From Brachycybe producta (taxonomy: Eukaryota > Arthropoda > Diplopoda > Playtdesmida > Andrognathidae): DNA of 64,000 nucleotides. The notes beneath the pieces were generated by a model. It did not search any database, was not told the origin of the DNA, and was given only the letters and a program-made list of their open reading frames with translations. This document shows, in pieces, positions 1-10,091 of this stretch; position 1 is the stretch's first letter; every line of letters begins with the position of its first letter. Made by a program: the position numbers and the translations under genes. Where the stretch lies: assembly GCA_036925085.1 (NCBI GenBank), contig JAUPFP010000026.1, positions 1,421,501-1,485,500 of the forward strand. The letters run 5' to 3'.

Positions 1-604
1 TCATTCGGGCAATGCTGTATGCTCCGTTAAGTGGAACTCCCAGGAGACTGTTAAAGAAAGCCTGCTGAAGGGCGCCCAATGCTGGAGTGATGGGCTGCTC
101 GGCAAACTGGTATATTTCGATGTACCGGGTGGACGGAATTACGACGGCCATAGAGAGTTGCAGGTAGTATGACATTCCTACAACGTAGCGCCCTTCCTCC
201 GGTATGTAGAGGCGCGGAAATCCCTCCATCAGGTCATAATGACCGATGTAATAGGTGTTCGCGGGCCGCACCTGTCGTTGCCAGAGTGCCCAGCAATTAT
301 TTAGCAATCTTTCACATCGTGCTTCCTGACGAAGCGGTCGATATACCGGTAGTCTCCTGGTAGTGACTGTTGGTATGCGAAAAGGTTGTGTCACTTGCGG
401 CAAAGTTAGTACGGGGGTTGCTGAGGCTGCGGCGATATGGCGAGACGAGGCAGTTGACGTCGTTAGGTCGACGGCGCACGCTGTGTCGTCCCCGACTTCC
501 TCGATGCCGAGTTGCTGCGTTGTCGTGTCATCCGAGTCCATCCTAGTAGATGGGTCAGGGATGGCATCGTCCTGGCTTCCCGTTGTTTCGTTGCACTGTG
601 ACAT
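1..604 (-). CDS. ORF3 of element A, unknown function, partial (runs off the left edge)
   Basis: Starting at the ATG at 604-602 (MSQCNETTG...), the minus strand is open for 201 codons to base 1 without a stop. It follows pol on the same strand after about 450 bp. The first 75 residues are rich in D, T and S. The rest is better structured, with LNNCWALWQ (about residues 98-106), MEGFPRLYIPEEGRYVVGMS and a stretch with IPSTRYIEIYQF. I recognise no family: no zinc knuckle, protease or clear envelope-type signal or transmembrane segment is visible, though the C-terminal part is missing. Element B carries a degraded frame in the same place with resembling motifs (LNNRLGLWQ, GVPIPR, STDYP, LLG). That it is one protein family shared by both elements is an inference. 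Confidence 0.65.
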   Translation of the reverse strand, partial: MSQCNETTGSQDDAIPDPSTRMDSDDTTTQQLGIEEVGDDTACAVDLTTSTASSRHIAAASATPVLTLPQVTQPFRIPTVTTRRLPVYRPLRQEARCERLLNNCWALWQRQVRPANTYYIGHYDLMEGFPRLYIPEEGRYVVGMSYYLQLSMAVVIPSTRYIEIYQFAEQPITPALGALQQAFFNSLLGVPLNGAYSIARM

Positions 605-1056
605 CCTTGTTCTTCCAGAATTGTTTCCGAAGTGCTGGTGACCAGCCTGGCGTTGGCTATATACTTGTGTTTCCCGACTTCCCCATCGAGGTGTGAAATT
701 CCAGGGTCCCATGGAAATCGTATAATTCCACGAAGCTGGCTGGAACTCCAATAAGCCACCCAATTTGTTTGTTATTGGAGGCTCGCGGGGTGTCGGTTTC
801 TGAGTATTAAACGCCGTTCTTCCACTGTTGTTTGTTATTGTTGTCAGACGACCTGGTCCCCAAACGCAGTGTACGAAAGTTTCCCCATTGGAATCAGATT
901 CGAGTGGTGAAATGTGAGCAGGGGTGTGTGAATGTTTGTGGTCACACACGTTGTTGTTTGTTTATATTGGTGTGTGTCAGCAAGTGACCAATGTGATGAT
1001 ATAAACAACCGAAAGAAAAAATTTAGGTTGTGTGGGTTGTTGATAGGGTTATTGGT
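605..1056. other. Spacer between pol and ORF3 of element A
   Basis: About 450 bp with no supported gene. On the minus strand it would hold the 5' untranslated region or any splice or reinitiation signal for ORF3. It is GT-rich on the plus strand (about 905-1080). A short plus-strand ORF at 932-1126 has no coding character. Confidence 0.6.
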
Positions 1057-4000
1057 TTATTGTGGTGAGGAGGTAGGTTCCTCTTGTTGTGGGGAGCTGG
1101 ATTTGTCTTCCCCCTCCAACCCTTGAACAACTGTCCTCAGTTGTTTTGGCTTGATATGCACAATGTTCACCGTGTCTCGAATCAATCTTCCAAACGTATC
1201 TTCGTGCTCCAGCTCGAGCACCGTGTCGCTGATGATTTTGGTTACCGTGTAACCATCCCTGTACGAGTAACGTAGTTTCTTGGTCTCATCAGGCACGATG
1301 CGTTGGTCTCGAACGAGTACTGGGTCTCCGATTTTATACGTGTGTGGAGTTTTCCGTCTTGCGTCATAGTACTTCTTCTGTCGCAAATGGGCCTCGTGCA
1401 GGTTGGCCCTTGCGATCTCGACCTCTTCCGTGGCAACCACAGAAGGTGCTGCAGGGTTTGAATCCATAACCTTCGGTAGGAGAGGTGCCCGATTGTCGAT
1501 TCGTAGTCGGGCCTCTCTTCCAAACATTAAGCGGTATGGCGAGAACTTCGTTGACGTATGGGTCGCGGTGTTGTAAGCGAAGGTGGCGGCTTGGAGATGG
1601 AAATACCAATCCCGCTGTCCTTTTTCAGGCGTCAGGAGTCTCTTGACGGTCTGCATTATAGTTTTGTTGGTCCTTTCCGCAAGACCGTCTCCTTGCGGAA
1701 AGTACGCTGTCGTGGTGGCGTGCTTTATTCCCAGCTCGTCACACAGCGCTTGTGTGTCTTTAGCTGTAAAAGGTGTTCCCCGGTCGGTGATTATCCTCCT
1801 GGGCATCCCGATAAGATACACGATCGTATCTTGGAGGAAATTCTTAGTTGTTTTGGCCGACTGGCTGTGCACAGCTCGTGCGAAACAGAATCTGGTGGCG
1901 TAATCCACTGCCAGGATGATGTGCTTGACACCACCCAGTGATTTTGGCAGGGGACCGATGTAATCGATTCCCCAGCATTCACCTGGGTCTCCAATTTCCA
2001 TTTCATGGAGGAACCCGGGCAGCTTGGACTGTGGTGTCTTGCACTTTTGGCATATCTCGCACGTGCGCACATACTCGATGGTATCCTGCTTCCAGGTTGG
2101 CCAAAAGAACCGTTGGCACACCTTTTCTAATGTCTTATCCTGGCCGAAATGTCCGGGTTCAGGACTATCGTGTAAGAGTCTCAGAACTTCGGGTACCAGA
2201 TGTTTGGGTACCACCGTCACGAGCTTGGGTGTTATGCTGCCCTGGTAGACAAGGGCACACAAAACCTCGTCTATGATGACATAGGTATGGTGAAGCTCGG
2301 TACTTGGATTGTTGCGAAGTTCGGTCTTAATCTGTGTCACGTTCGGGTCTCTTGTTTGTTCAACCGACCAATCCCAACGCAAAGTGACTGCGTAAACCAC
2401 GCTGTCGTCGAGGTCATCTGGGGTAGCCTGCAGCTTCCAGTCTTCAGGAACGTCCACCGGACTCCGTGAAATGCAATCTGCATCCACGTGAGTGATGCCG
2501 GCTTTGTAGACTACGGTGTAGTCGTATTCCTGGAGCAGTAGCTGCCAGCGACCCAGGCGTCCTTGGAGTCGCTGTGCGGTTTTTAAGTAGCACAGTGCAT
2601 GATGGTCGGTGACGATGACAAAGGCTTTGTTAAAGAGATAAGGTCTAAACTTGACGATGCCGTACACCACTGCGAGGCACTCTTTATCTGTTGTTGAATA
2701 GTTTAATTCGGCGTCTCGGAGCACTCGAGAGACACCACCCAGGATCTGCAGTTCCTTAGATGGTGACTGTTGGTAGAGGATAGCTCCGATGCCGTAAGCA
2801 GAGGCGTCGGTGTGCATTTTGATTTCGGCATCTGGGTCGTAAATGGCCAATATTGGCGCGGTGACAAGTTTAGTCTTTAACAGAGTGAATGCTGCTTCTC
2901 TGTCGATCGTCCATAAAAAGGGCAGCCCCTTTTTGGTCATATCCGTGAGTGGTTTAGCGATGTGGGCAAAGTTAACAATAAATCGCCGGTAGAAACCGGC
3001 CATGCCCAGAAATCGCTTCACCTCCTTGACATTAGTAGGCGCCGCTAAGTCGGAGATGGCAACCACTTTCCTCGGGTCTGGACGCACTCCTTCTTTGGAG
3101 ATGATGTGTCCCAGGTAGAGGACTTCGTCGTAGCCGAAGAAGCTCTTTTTGGGGTGAAGCTTCAACCCCGCCTCTCTTAGGAGTCCTAGGACGCAGTCCA
3201 ACCTTTCCATAAACTGTTCAAAAGTCGCGCCGAATACGATGATGTCGTCTAGGTAGACTAGACAAGTCTCCCATTTGTGGCCAGCCAAAAGGATATCCAG
3301 GGCACGCTGCATAGTAGCAGGAGCGTTACGCAGACCAAAGGGCATCCGATTGAATTCGAACAGCCCACCGGGTGTGATGAACGCGGTCTTCTCCCTATCC
3401 TCTTTGGTGACCTCAAATTGCCAATAGCCGGAGATCATGTCGAGGGTCGCGAAGATTCTCGACCCCCGAAGCGAGTCTAAAGCATCATCGATTCGGGGTA
3501 GTGGGTAATTGTCTGGTTTGGTGATATCGTTCAGGCGTCTATAGTCGACGCAGAAACGCCACTGTCCATCCTTCTTCTTCACCAGGACTACTGCTGAAGC
3601 ATAAGGAGACTTGGATTCGCTGGCTACTCCGGATTTGAGCATTTCCTCGACTGTCTTCCGGATGATCTCCCGCTGCTCGGGGCCACTCCTTCGGAGGGGT
3701 TCCCGCACGGGTGCATGATCGCCAGTATCGATTCGGTGTTCCGTGAGGTTGGTACATCCAAGTTCCGACGTTTCTAGCGCGAAGACATCTCGATAGGATC
3801 TCAAAAGATCCATTAGAATGCGCCTCTGGCCATTACGTAATCGAGGCCCGAGTTGCATTGCTTCATCGAATTTAGCGCCTGACTCTTTTGTCATGATCGG
3901 GTCAGCGTTTGAAGTGGTCTTTACTTCAACCGTTTCGAAACAGTAGTCTTTTTGTACGTGGGCTATCACTTCGCCGGAGGCCAGGGTCAATGGCCCCGTA

Positions 4001-5766
4001 GTAGTGTTCAGGACCTCGACTAGGAAGCTGTTGCTGTTACGGCCTTGCATAATGCCGGGGGCCACCCAGACCCCCCTCGAGGCGCGTAGCTTCTCGTCAG
4101 GAGAGACCACGAAAAGATCCTGATCTGTGAGGATCCCAGAGGCCTCTACCTCCACTAGTGTTGTCCCATGGCCAGTGAGCTGTGTTAGCCCTTTGACTAC
4201 TAGGTATTCGTTCGGTTGCTGCATAAGCTTGACTTCAATGGGAGCGGTGTCCGACTCCCCAAGAGTGGCTGGCGTGATTTCTTCCAGGGCACTCTTGACG
4301 TACGCCTGAATACTCTGCCTTCGGAGTGCTGATTCAAAAAGGTCGTCTTCTAAGTAGACTTTATTGGTCTGCATAGACACAAGGAGCTTCAGTGCCCTAC
4401 CCAGGTCTCGGCCTAAGATGGCGTCGGGTGGGCCAGTGATAACCAGCAGGCGGCCCGTGGCAGATTGTTTGGCAATTTCCACAGTAGCGGAGACTTGCCC
4501 TGCCACGGCGATGGTGTTTCCTCCAACTCCCTCAATCCTTGGCGGATGGGCCATAGGCTTGATGTTGAGTTGGAGCTGCTTTGCAAGTGCCTTGGATATT
4601 ACACTACCATGAGCTCCGGTGTCTACGAGCATGCGGACCTCTTTGCCATTGATAGTGACAGTGATTTTCGGACTGTCATCACTGACACTATGATCTCCTA
4701 TCTCTTGGGGCATGCAAGTATTCTTCAGTTGTCTATATAGGTCTTTCAGCATCCGGCGGCAGCAGGGGCGCCCTTGGAGTGACGTCCCACCACCTGGGGC
4801 CAAGATGGCGACCACCTCATTGGCGGTGCAACCCAAGGCGGCGGTGGCGAGGTTAATGACCTCAAGGGTACCATGCCAGGTAGTTAGGTCATCCATTCCC
4901 CAAGTCAACTCCGGGATGTAGTTGACCATCATTATTGGCATGCCGGCCGGTGCTCTGTCATAATTGGTTGTCTCAGGGGGCAGGTCCGGTACCATGACCA
5001 CACTACGGTGGTCCGTATCGGAGGCCTCCCTTGTGAAATCATAGGTCGGGTGCGCGTACTGATGTTCTGTACGCTCATAGTTTGTATAGCGCGGTACATA
5101 GTACGCGCGCTCTTCAGGTATCGTATATGGACCTGGTACATGTCGTCTGTAGTATGAATCGTAGCAGGGCTCGTACGGCTCTCGGTGCCCGACAGCGTAC
5201 GGCGGAGAGTTATCTGCTTCGCTACGATATTGTGGTGTTGTAGTACATGTAGTCGGTGGTGGCGCAGGCGGCGGTTGGGTGTCATTATGACTAATCATCA
5301 TGTGAGTGATCTGTATTTTTAGTTCATTAAGTTGATGCATGATGGTGTTGAGTTTGCAACCATCACACGACTGGGTAGGAAGTGGATCCGGTAGTAGCGG
5401 AGGTCGCTCCTGTTGATATCTGGAGTAACATGTGGACGACATTAGGCGTCGAAATGTACTATTGTTTGTGGACCGAGCCGTGCGCCGTGTAGACTGTTGA
5501 TGCACATCATTACTTTGGGTGCCGCCACTTCGTGGCACCCACCAGGTCCCAGGTTGAATAACTGGATCTATGGTGGGTCCGAGTGGGACAGCCACACGTG
5601 ATGATGCGGCGTATTGTGTATCGTATGTCTGTGATGTTGCATAGGTCCTCCATAATGCTGATGGATATATGCTTCCCCTGGAGTGCGGAAGAGCTCTCCG
5701 GGCGGTCCCAGTTAGTCGTGGGTGAGCATCCATTATGTTAAGGCTTGTGTAACACGTAGTGATCAA
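1057..5766 (-). CDS. pol: Gag-pol polyprotein of element A, uninterrupted (1569 aa)
   Basis: This single frame encodes the retrotransposon replication enzymes. The N-terminal ~330 residues are Pro/Thr/Tyr-rich and gag-like, with no CCHC zinc knuckle. Then come an aspartic protease (LVDTGAHGSVIS, about residue 380), reverse transcriptase (YLDD, about 838), RNase H (HTDASAYGIG, DKECLAVVYG, VTDHHALC, HVDADC) and integrase. The integrase has an HHCC zinc-binding region (about 1190-1240) followed by D (GIDYIGPL), D (ITDRGTPF) and E (GLAERTNKT), so every expected catalytic residue is present. The C-terminus carries the basic GPY-type region. I see no stop or frameshift. The start at 5766 is the first ATG of the frame; an internal start a few codons in (MDAHPRL) is possible. 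Absence of a separate gag gene with a knuckle is unusual and may mean gag is this N-terminal region. Confidence 0.93.
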   Translation of the reverse strand: MITTCYTSLNIMDAHPRLTGTARRALPHSRGSIYPSALWRTYATSQTYDTQYAASSRVAVPLGPTIDPVIQPGTWWVPRSGGTQSNDVHQQSTRRTARSTNNSTFRRLMSSTCYSRYQQERPPLLPDPLPTQSCDGCKLNTIMHQLNELKIQITHMMISHNDTQPPPAPPPTTCTTTPQYRSEADNSPPYAVGHREPYEPCYDSYYRRHVPGPYTIPEERAYYVPRYTNYERTEHQYAHPTYDFTREASDTDHRSVVMVPDLPPETTNYDRAPAGMPIMMVNYIPELTWGMDDLTTWHGTLEVINLATAALGCTANEVVAILAPGGGTSLQGRPCCRRMLKDLYRQLKNTCMPQEIGDHSVSDDSPKITVTINGKEVRMLVDTGAHGSVISKALAKQLQLNIKPMAHPPRIEGVGGNTIAVAGQVSATVEIAKQSATGRLLVITGPPDAILGRDLGRALKLLVSMQTNKVYLEDDLFESALRRQSIQAYVKSALEEITPATLGESDTAPIEVKLMQQPNEYLVVKGLTQLTGHGTTLVEVEASGILTDQDLFVVSPDEKLRASRGVWVAPGIMQGRNSNSFLVEVLNTTTGPLTLASGEVIAHVQKDYCFETVEVKTTSNADPIMTKESGAKFDEAMQLGPRLRNGQRRILMDLLRSYRDVFALETSELGCTNLTEHRIDTGDHAPVREPLRRSGPEQREIIRKTVEEMLKSGVASESKSPYASAVVLVKKKDGQWRFCVDYRRLNDITKPDNYPLPRIDDALDSLRGSRIFATLDMISGYWQFEVTKEDREKTAFITPGGLFEFNRMPFGLRNAPATMQRALDILLAGHKWETCLVYLDDIIVFGATFEQFMERLDCVLGLLREAGLKLHPKKSFFGYDEVLYLGHIISKEGVRPDPRKVVAISDLAAPTNVKEVKRFLGMAGFYRRFIVNFAHIAKPLTDMTKKGLPFLWTIDREAAFTLLKTKLVTAPILAIYDPDAEIKMHTDASAYGIGAILYQQSPSKELQILGGVSRVLRDAELNYSTTDKECLAVVYGIVKFRPYLFNKAFVIVTDHHALCYLKTAQRLQGRLGRWQLLLQEYDYTVVYKAGITHVDADCISRSPVDVPEDWKLQATPDDLDDSVVYAVTLRWDWSVEQTRDPNVTQIKTELRNNPSTELHHTYVIIDEVLCALVYQGSITPKLVTVVPKHLVPEVLRLLHDSPEPGHFGQDKTLEKVCQRFFWPTWKQDTIEYVRTCEICQKCKTPQSKLPGFLHEMEIGDPGECWGIDYIGPLPKSLGGVKHIILAVDYATRFCFARAVHSQSAKTTKNFLQDTIVYLIGMPRRIITDRGTPFTAKDTQALCDELGIKHATTTAYFPQGDGLAERTNKTIMQTVKRLLTPEKGQRDWYFHLQAATFAYNTATHTSTKFSPYRLMFGREARLRIDNRAPLLPKVMDSNPAAPSVVATEEVEIARANLHEAHLRQKKYYDARRKTPHTYKIGDPVLVRDQRIVPDETKKLRYSYRDGYTVTKIISDTVLELEHEDTFGRLIRDTVNIVHIKPKQLRTVVQGLEGEDKSSSPQQEEPTSSPQ

Positions 5767-8032
5767 TGTAAGTCGGTGTTATGTAGGTTTGGCCGTTGAT
5801 CTCGCTGTAGATTGCAGTCTTTTCGTCGGCAACCGACACTATCGTACCCTTATACACTGAGTGACGATAGTTTCCCTACGTTTAATAAAGATGGTATCGT
5901 TGTTTAAGTGGCTGTGTTGGTGTTGGCGTTGTTCTTCAGTTGGGTGTGACGATCCCAACTGGTACAGTGTGTTTGTAAATTCTTTATTGAGTATCAATTT
6001 TGGTAAGATCTCTCTCTACACGTGGTATTTGGTGACCACGTGGAGGTTATAAGAATCCCCAAAAGTCTCGATGAAGAAACAACAGATGTACAATGCAATT
6101 GCGAGCGTGGTACACCACCCAATCGAAATTGCACTGCGGAAAGTGAATTAGAAATGGAAGTGTATTGCAGTTGCCTGAAGAAGAGGCAAGCAATATGAAG
6201 AGTAAAGCTAGAGCGCGGTGCCCGCACTTAGTTTTACTTGGAAACAAGAATGAAGAGTGTGTGTGTGAAGACCACACAAAGAACAAAAAGTTCAAGATGG
6301 CTGAACTTTTTTAAAGGAACAAACAAAGGAGAAGTTCAAGATGGCTGAACTCTCCAAAGAAGCAAGAAAAGAAAGCTGTTTTACTTTGGAAGTTTAAAAC
6401 TTAGGTGCGGTGCCCGCACATCAAAAGTTTTAATTTAGTTTTATTAAAACAGTAAAACAGTGTAGAAATTGAAGTGTGTTCAACAAGCTAAATGCTTGGT
6501 GAACCAGAAGAAATATTCAGGCTGAAGAAATTTTGAGTCCTCACTGCTGGATGGCTCTGGATGAAAAAGACAGAGTCAGTGCCCAGTGAGGGACTATGTT
6601 GAGTAGAATGAAGAAGTCCGTAGGTGGCGCTGTGGTGGCCACTTCCGGTCAGTTTATTGCAATGTCCAAAAATTGGTGATTGAAAAGTTCCTCCGGGGCA
6701 CGTTTTTATGGTGGCCAGGAGAAAGACACAAAAAGAGAGAAAATTCAAAGAAAAAGAGAAGTTTTCTCTAACAAGAGGAACTCCGCCAGGGGGCGCGTGA
6801 GTGCAACCCTCTGGAAGAGAAGAGAAGAGAAGAGAACACAAAAAGATGAGAGAAGGTACAACAATGAGTCACATGGAGCGAAAAACCGCTCCGTTGGCGC
6901 TTTTTGAAGAGTGTCCGGTCGATCCAAGATGGCGGCCGGGCTTCAGTGCTGTCCAATGGAGAAAGTTCATGTGATGATGCATTGAGGTGATGATGATGAA
7001 GAAATTGAAGAACATGACTTGGGACATAGAGGGTCCCAAGGGAAACACAAGTGTAAAAACAAAGAACAAAGAAAAGGGGGGACAAGAAAGTCCCACGTGG
7101 CTAGAAAAAGTGTGTTTTAAGCTTGTAAGCCCCCTAACAATGAGATAGAGTTAGGGAGAATCTTGCTTGAAAATTAAAGATGAAGAGTGAAGATAATAGG
7201 ACATTTTAAAAGACACACACGTCCTTTAAAAGCCTATTAATAGGTGAATAGATTAGTAGATGAGATTTGTTTGCTCATCTCATAGTGAGACTGCAAACTC
7301 CTCTCGGAGAGTAAGAAGAATTTGTGTAAAGTGTTGCCCACGTGGTGTGGGTTTCACTTTGAAAATTAAAGAAGAGTGAAGGTGACAGTGGGTGATTGTA
7401 ATGGAAACATGAAATACAAAAACACGGACGGAAACACGTGTGTCCAAACGGTTGTCCACTTTCCGAGTGCTAAGCGGTCAGCAGACAAAAGTTCGTTCCC
7501 ACGTGTCTCTAAGGACAGGACACAGAATCGCGCGGTCGACACGTGGTGTGTGTAGCCACAAGTCTCTTTCGCGATTCCACAAAAACGGTACCATGCGGTT
7601 GGCTTTGACGTGATCGAGGGCCTCCATACATGGTCCCAACATAAAAAGGCGCCACGCGGTTGGCTTTGACGCTATCGAGGGCCTCCATACGTGGTTCCAA
7701 CACAAAGGACGCCGCGCGGTTGGCTTTGACGTGATCGAGGGCCTCCATACGCGGTTTTACAAAGGCGCCACGTGGTCGACTTTGACGCTATCGAGGGTCT
7801 CCACACGTGGTTCCAACACAAAGGACGCCGCGCGGTTGACTTTGACGTGATCGAGGGTCTCCATACGCGGTTTTACAGACAGGCGCCACGCGGTTGACTT
7901 TGACGCTATCGAGGGTCTCCATACGTGGCTCCAACATAGAAAGGACGGACGAAGCCTCGTGAGGCACAATCACGAGACTTAGGACAAAGGACGGCTTCTG
8001 TTTACAGGTCGGAGAAGGCAGATGGAGCTATA
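5767..8032 (-). other. Long 5' leader of element A
   Basis: About 2.27 kb between the primer binding site and pol. No long frame on the minus strand looks like gag. The part at 6150-7100 is purine-rich on the plus strand. Short motifs recur: GTTCAAGATGGCTGAAC at about 6291 and 6342, and GCGGTGCCCGCAC at about 6218 and 6409, the latter also present in the related solo LTR at about 45141. The upstream third carries the 60-bp tandem array. It could be a regulatory leader or could hold a gag remnant too decayed to recognise. Confidence 0.6.
7595..7945. repeat. Tandem array of six ~60-bp units with alternating A/B subtypes
   Basis: Units begin at about 7595, 7656, 7716, 7772, 7832 and 7890 (spacing 61, 60, 56, 60, 58). 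Each contains GCGGTTGRCTTTGACG followed by either TGATCGAGGG or CTATCGAGGG and then a CTCCATACG block. The two subtypes alternate strictly (TGATC, CTATC, TGATC, CTATC, TGATC, CTATC), so the array grew as a ~118-bp dimer. It lies in the leader just inside the LTR and primer site of element A. Confidence 0.9.
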
Positions 8033-8048
8033 CCCCGCACCTCCACCA
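8033..8048 (-). promoter_or_regulatory. Primer binding site of element A
   Basis: Immediately inside the LTR the minus strand reads TTTGGTGGAGGTGCGGGG. The TGG start next to the LTR end is the usual form of a tRNA 3'-end complement. Element B has a related site (TTGGTGGAGGCGCCAGG). I did not identify the priming tRNA. Confidence 0.7.
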
Positions 8049-8050
8049 AA

Positions 8051-8738
8051 TGTGAGCTTTTGACATCAACCAATATTTTATTACCAACCTTTAGATGACA
8101 TTTTCTACTTTTCGTTTCCTCTCTGAGCAGTATGACACCTGCACAGAGAAGATCCGAGCTGTAGAGAGAGCTGGATGGAGATAGATTGTAGTCACTCTTC
8201 TGCATGGGGGTGAAATCGATGCAGGAGAGTGGCGGCCATCTCTCTCTCTTCCGGTTGATGCTGATATACATCTTCTCCATCGGTATTCCGACTAGAGAAG
8301 ATGTTGTAGCTGCTGAGAATCGTATAGCTCCTGCCCTATGAAACCTCCGGCCTCTGAAGAGAAGTTATTAACATAAAGACATAGAGACAACGCTACTTCT
8401 TATTACAACACTTTTATTCATTCCTTGTAAGAAGTACAGATACAAGGGTGAATAGTAAAATACTAACTGGAAATCCTCAGGCCCATGATTTGGAATGTAT
8501 CGCAAAAACAGGCAAAGGAAAGAACTGAGGAACAAAGAGGAACATGGTCCTTTTATACCTTGGACCTGTGTACACCTGCGAGGTGTAACCAGGTCCAAGT
8601 GACCATGGTCCTTTATGTATCAATCCGCCACTTGGGCATGAGTCAGAAAGGTGAGTCAGAGAGGAGGGAGGGACGGTTGAGAGTTGTTTACCCCCCAGGC
8701 TATGGTTTTGGCGGGATCACGATTTACAGGGTGTTACA
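8051..8738 (-). mobile_element. 5' LTR of element A
   Basis: About 688 bp with TG...CA ends (minus strand TGTAACACCC ... AGCTCACA). It is alignable along its length with the solo LTR at 45059-45756. On the minus strand it contains GGTATAAAAGG (8549-8559), a likely TATA box, and AATAAAAG (8411-8418) about 140 bp downstream, a likely polyadenylation signal. A strong dyad (8559-8599) lies directly upstream of the TATA box. Confidence 0.88.
8549..8599 (-). promoter_or_regulatory. LTR core promoter: TATA box plus adjacent perfect dyad
   Basis: The plus strand shows CCTTTTATACC (TATA box on the minus strand), then CTTGGACCTG-TGT-ACACCT-GCG-AGGTGT-AAC-CAGGTCCAAG at 8559-8599. That is a 10-bp outer stem and a 6-bp inner stem, both perfect. 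The same arrangement is kept in the solo LTR at 45567-45617, where the loop has changed but not the stems. Confidence 0.65.
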
Positions 8739-8790
8739 CAAATTTGAAAATGAATTTCAATTTCTTTTTTAAAAAAAAAAACCTCCAGAG
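8739..8790. other. Flank between element A and the hAT-type MITE
   Basis: A short AT-rich flank with an A run. It ends in CTCCAGAG (8783-8790), the left target duplication of the next element. Confidence 0.7.
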
Positions 8791-9269
8791 CAGTGGTCGC
8801 CAACCTTTCAGACCTCACGGACCACTAAATTCAAAATTTTAAATCCCGCAGACCACTAACATTGATTTTTTTAAAAAAAGATAAATACGTTTGTCAAATA
8901 TGGATCAGAGAACTTCCATTTTATTAATAGAAAATTTTTAAAGGTTGTTTAATTGTAACAAAATTATTAAAGTTAGTTTAAAATATATTATTAGAAAATA
9001 ATTGAAGCTTAGGGGAGAAGGGTACGTGCGTGGGGGGATACTGAACGAAATGTAGCTCTCTCGCGTGCCGTATTTTACGAGAACTGTACTAGACTCTAGT
9101 ACATTTCATGAATTTAGTGCAATATAAAGGCGAAAATTGTCATTCAGAATATAAGAATTTATTAGAATATTTTTTGTTTTATTATTAATAAAACAAAAAA
9201 AATGAAAATATTGTCCGGATTTTTCTGCGGACCACCAGTGGTCCACGGATCACTGGTTGGCGAACGCTG
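8791..9269. mobile_element. hAT-type MITE, 479 bp, with 8-bp target duplication CTCCAGAG
   Basis: Its ends are CAGTGGTCGCCAACC and GGTTGGCGAACGCTG (imperfect inverted repeats). It is flanked by identical CTCCAGAG at 8783-8790 and 9270-9277. An 8-bp duplication is the signature of the hAT superfamily. No coding capacity is visible. Two further family members, both split by later insertions, lie at 33500-36967 and 49984-52933. Confidence 0.9.
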
Positions 9270-9277
9270 CTCCAGAG

Positions 9278-9548
9278 GGTAGGCTATGTTGCATGTTTTC
9301 ATAACACTGTAAAATATGCATTCGTTCCACAATAACAGTCGAAACTGTTACTTTTGTTTATACACTTCTACGAAGCAAGATGTATTAGCCAACAATACAA
9401 TAGACATACACTTCACATGAATTATATTATAATACATGTATGTAATCTTGAGTTTTGTGTAATCATTTGCACCATACTGTTTCATAAATATTGCAAAGAA
9501 AATTTTCATTGTCCACATAATACAATTATTATATATACTGTATATATA
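9278..9548. other. AT-rich interval, nothing recognised
   Basis: No repeat end, coding stretch or RNA motif that I can support. Confidence 0.5.
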
Positions 9549-10091
9549 TTAAACACCGTCTTTCTGTCTGTCTGACCCAACGTTGTACAAACAAAGACAA
9601 AAACCTTGAAGCACGTCGGAATTTATAAAAATTTAAATTTAAATGAACCGCTTTCTTTCTCAAGGTCAACTATATGTTGCGCACTCCCCATACAAGAACC
9701 CCATGATATTAAATTGAAGAGGGGAAAAGGTTGGAAAGTGTAGAAGGGGTGGGGAGAGATAGAGAAACGTGGAGGGAGAAAAAAGGGGGAGGGGGTGACT
9801 GAAATTGAAATGAAAGGAGTAAAAAAGTAACAAACGACGCGCATGCGCACACCAGAGAAAATGAAAAACTCATTTTCTCTTTCAAATATAAAAAGGGGAG
9901 GGGATAATAGTAGCAAAATTAAATTACAGTTTATCACGGGCAATTGTGCATAGCATTAGAATTTCTTTTGCTCAGCCCTTTTATGAACGTCATCAATTTC
10001 TAATTGGGTTTGTTACTTGGGCTGACGTCATAAAAGGGCGGAGGAAAAGAAATTTCTTGGATTGGGAGAGTGCAACATATAGTTGACCTTG
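9549..10091. mobile_element. Left part of a MITE interrupted by element B
   Basis: The outer ~125 bp (from ACCGTCTTTCTGTCTG through TGTACAAACAA, GACAAAAACC, CGGAATTTAT and AAATGAACCGC to AGGTCAACTATATGTTGCGC) recur inverted at 26525-26661, on the far side of element B. A second inner copy of the repeat end (GTGCAACATATAGTTGACCTTG) abuts the LTR at 10092. The interior is purine-rich and contains a TGACGTCATAAAAGGGCGGAG block similar to other MITEs here. A related copy is at 34363-34770. Confidence 0.8.

Larger units (their letters stand above)
1..8738 (-). mobile_element. Ty3/gypsy-type LTR retrotransposon, element A (3' end outside window)
   Basis: Read on the minus strand the order is: 5' LTR (8051-8738), primer binding site (8033-8048), leader with tandem repeats, an uninterrupted gag-pol frame (5766 to 1057), a 450-bp spacer, and a further ORF from 604 that is still open at base 1. 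The domain order protease, reverse transcriptase, RNase H, integrase is that of Ty3/gypsy (Metaviridae). A solo LTR of the same family lies at 45059-45756. The 3' LTR must lie to the left of the window, so intactness of the whole element cannot be judged. The pol frame has no stop, which suggests a recent insertion. Confidence 0.9.

Noticed and set aside
1364-3757. Several 60-130-aa ORFs on both strands inside element A pol
   Set aside because: Shadows of the 1569-codon frame, which has all the domain motifs.
7478-7973. Minus-strand ORFs with repeated MEALDHVKANR-like peptides
   Set aside because: They follow from the 60-bp tandem repeats in the leader of element A.
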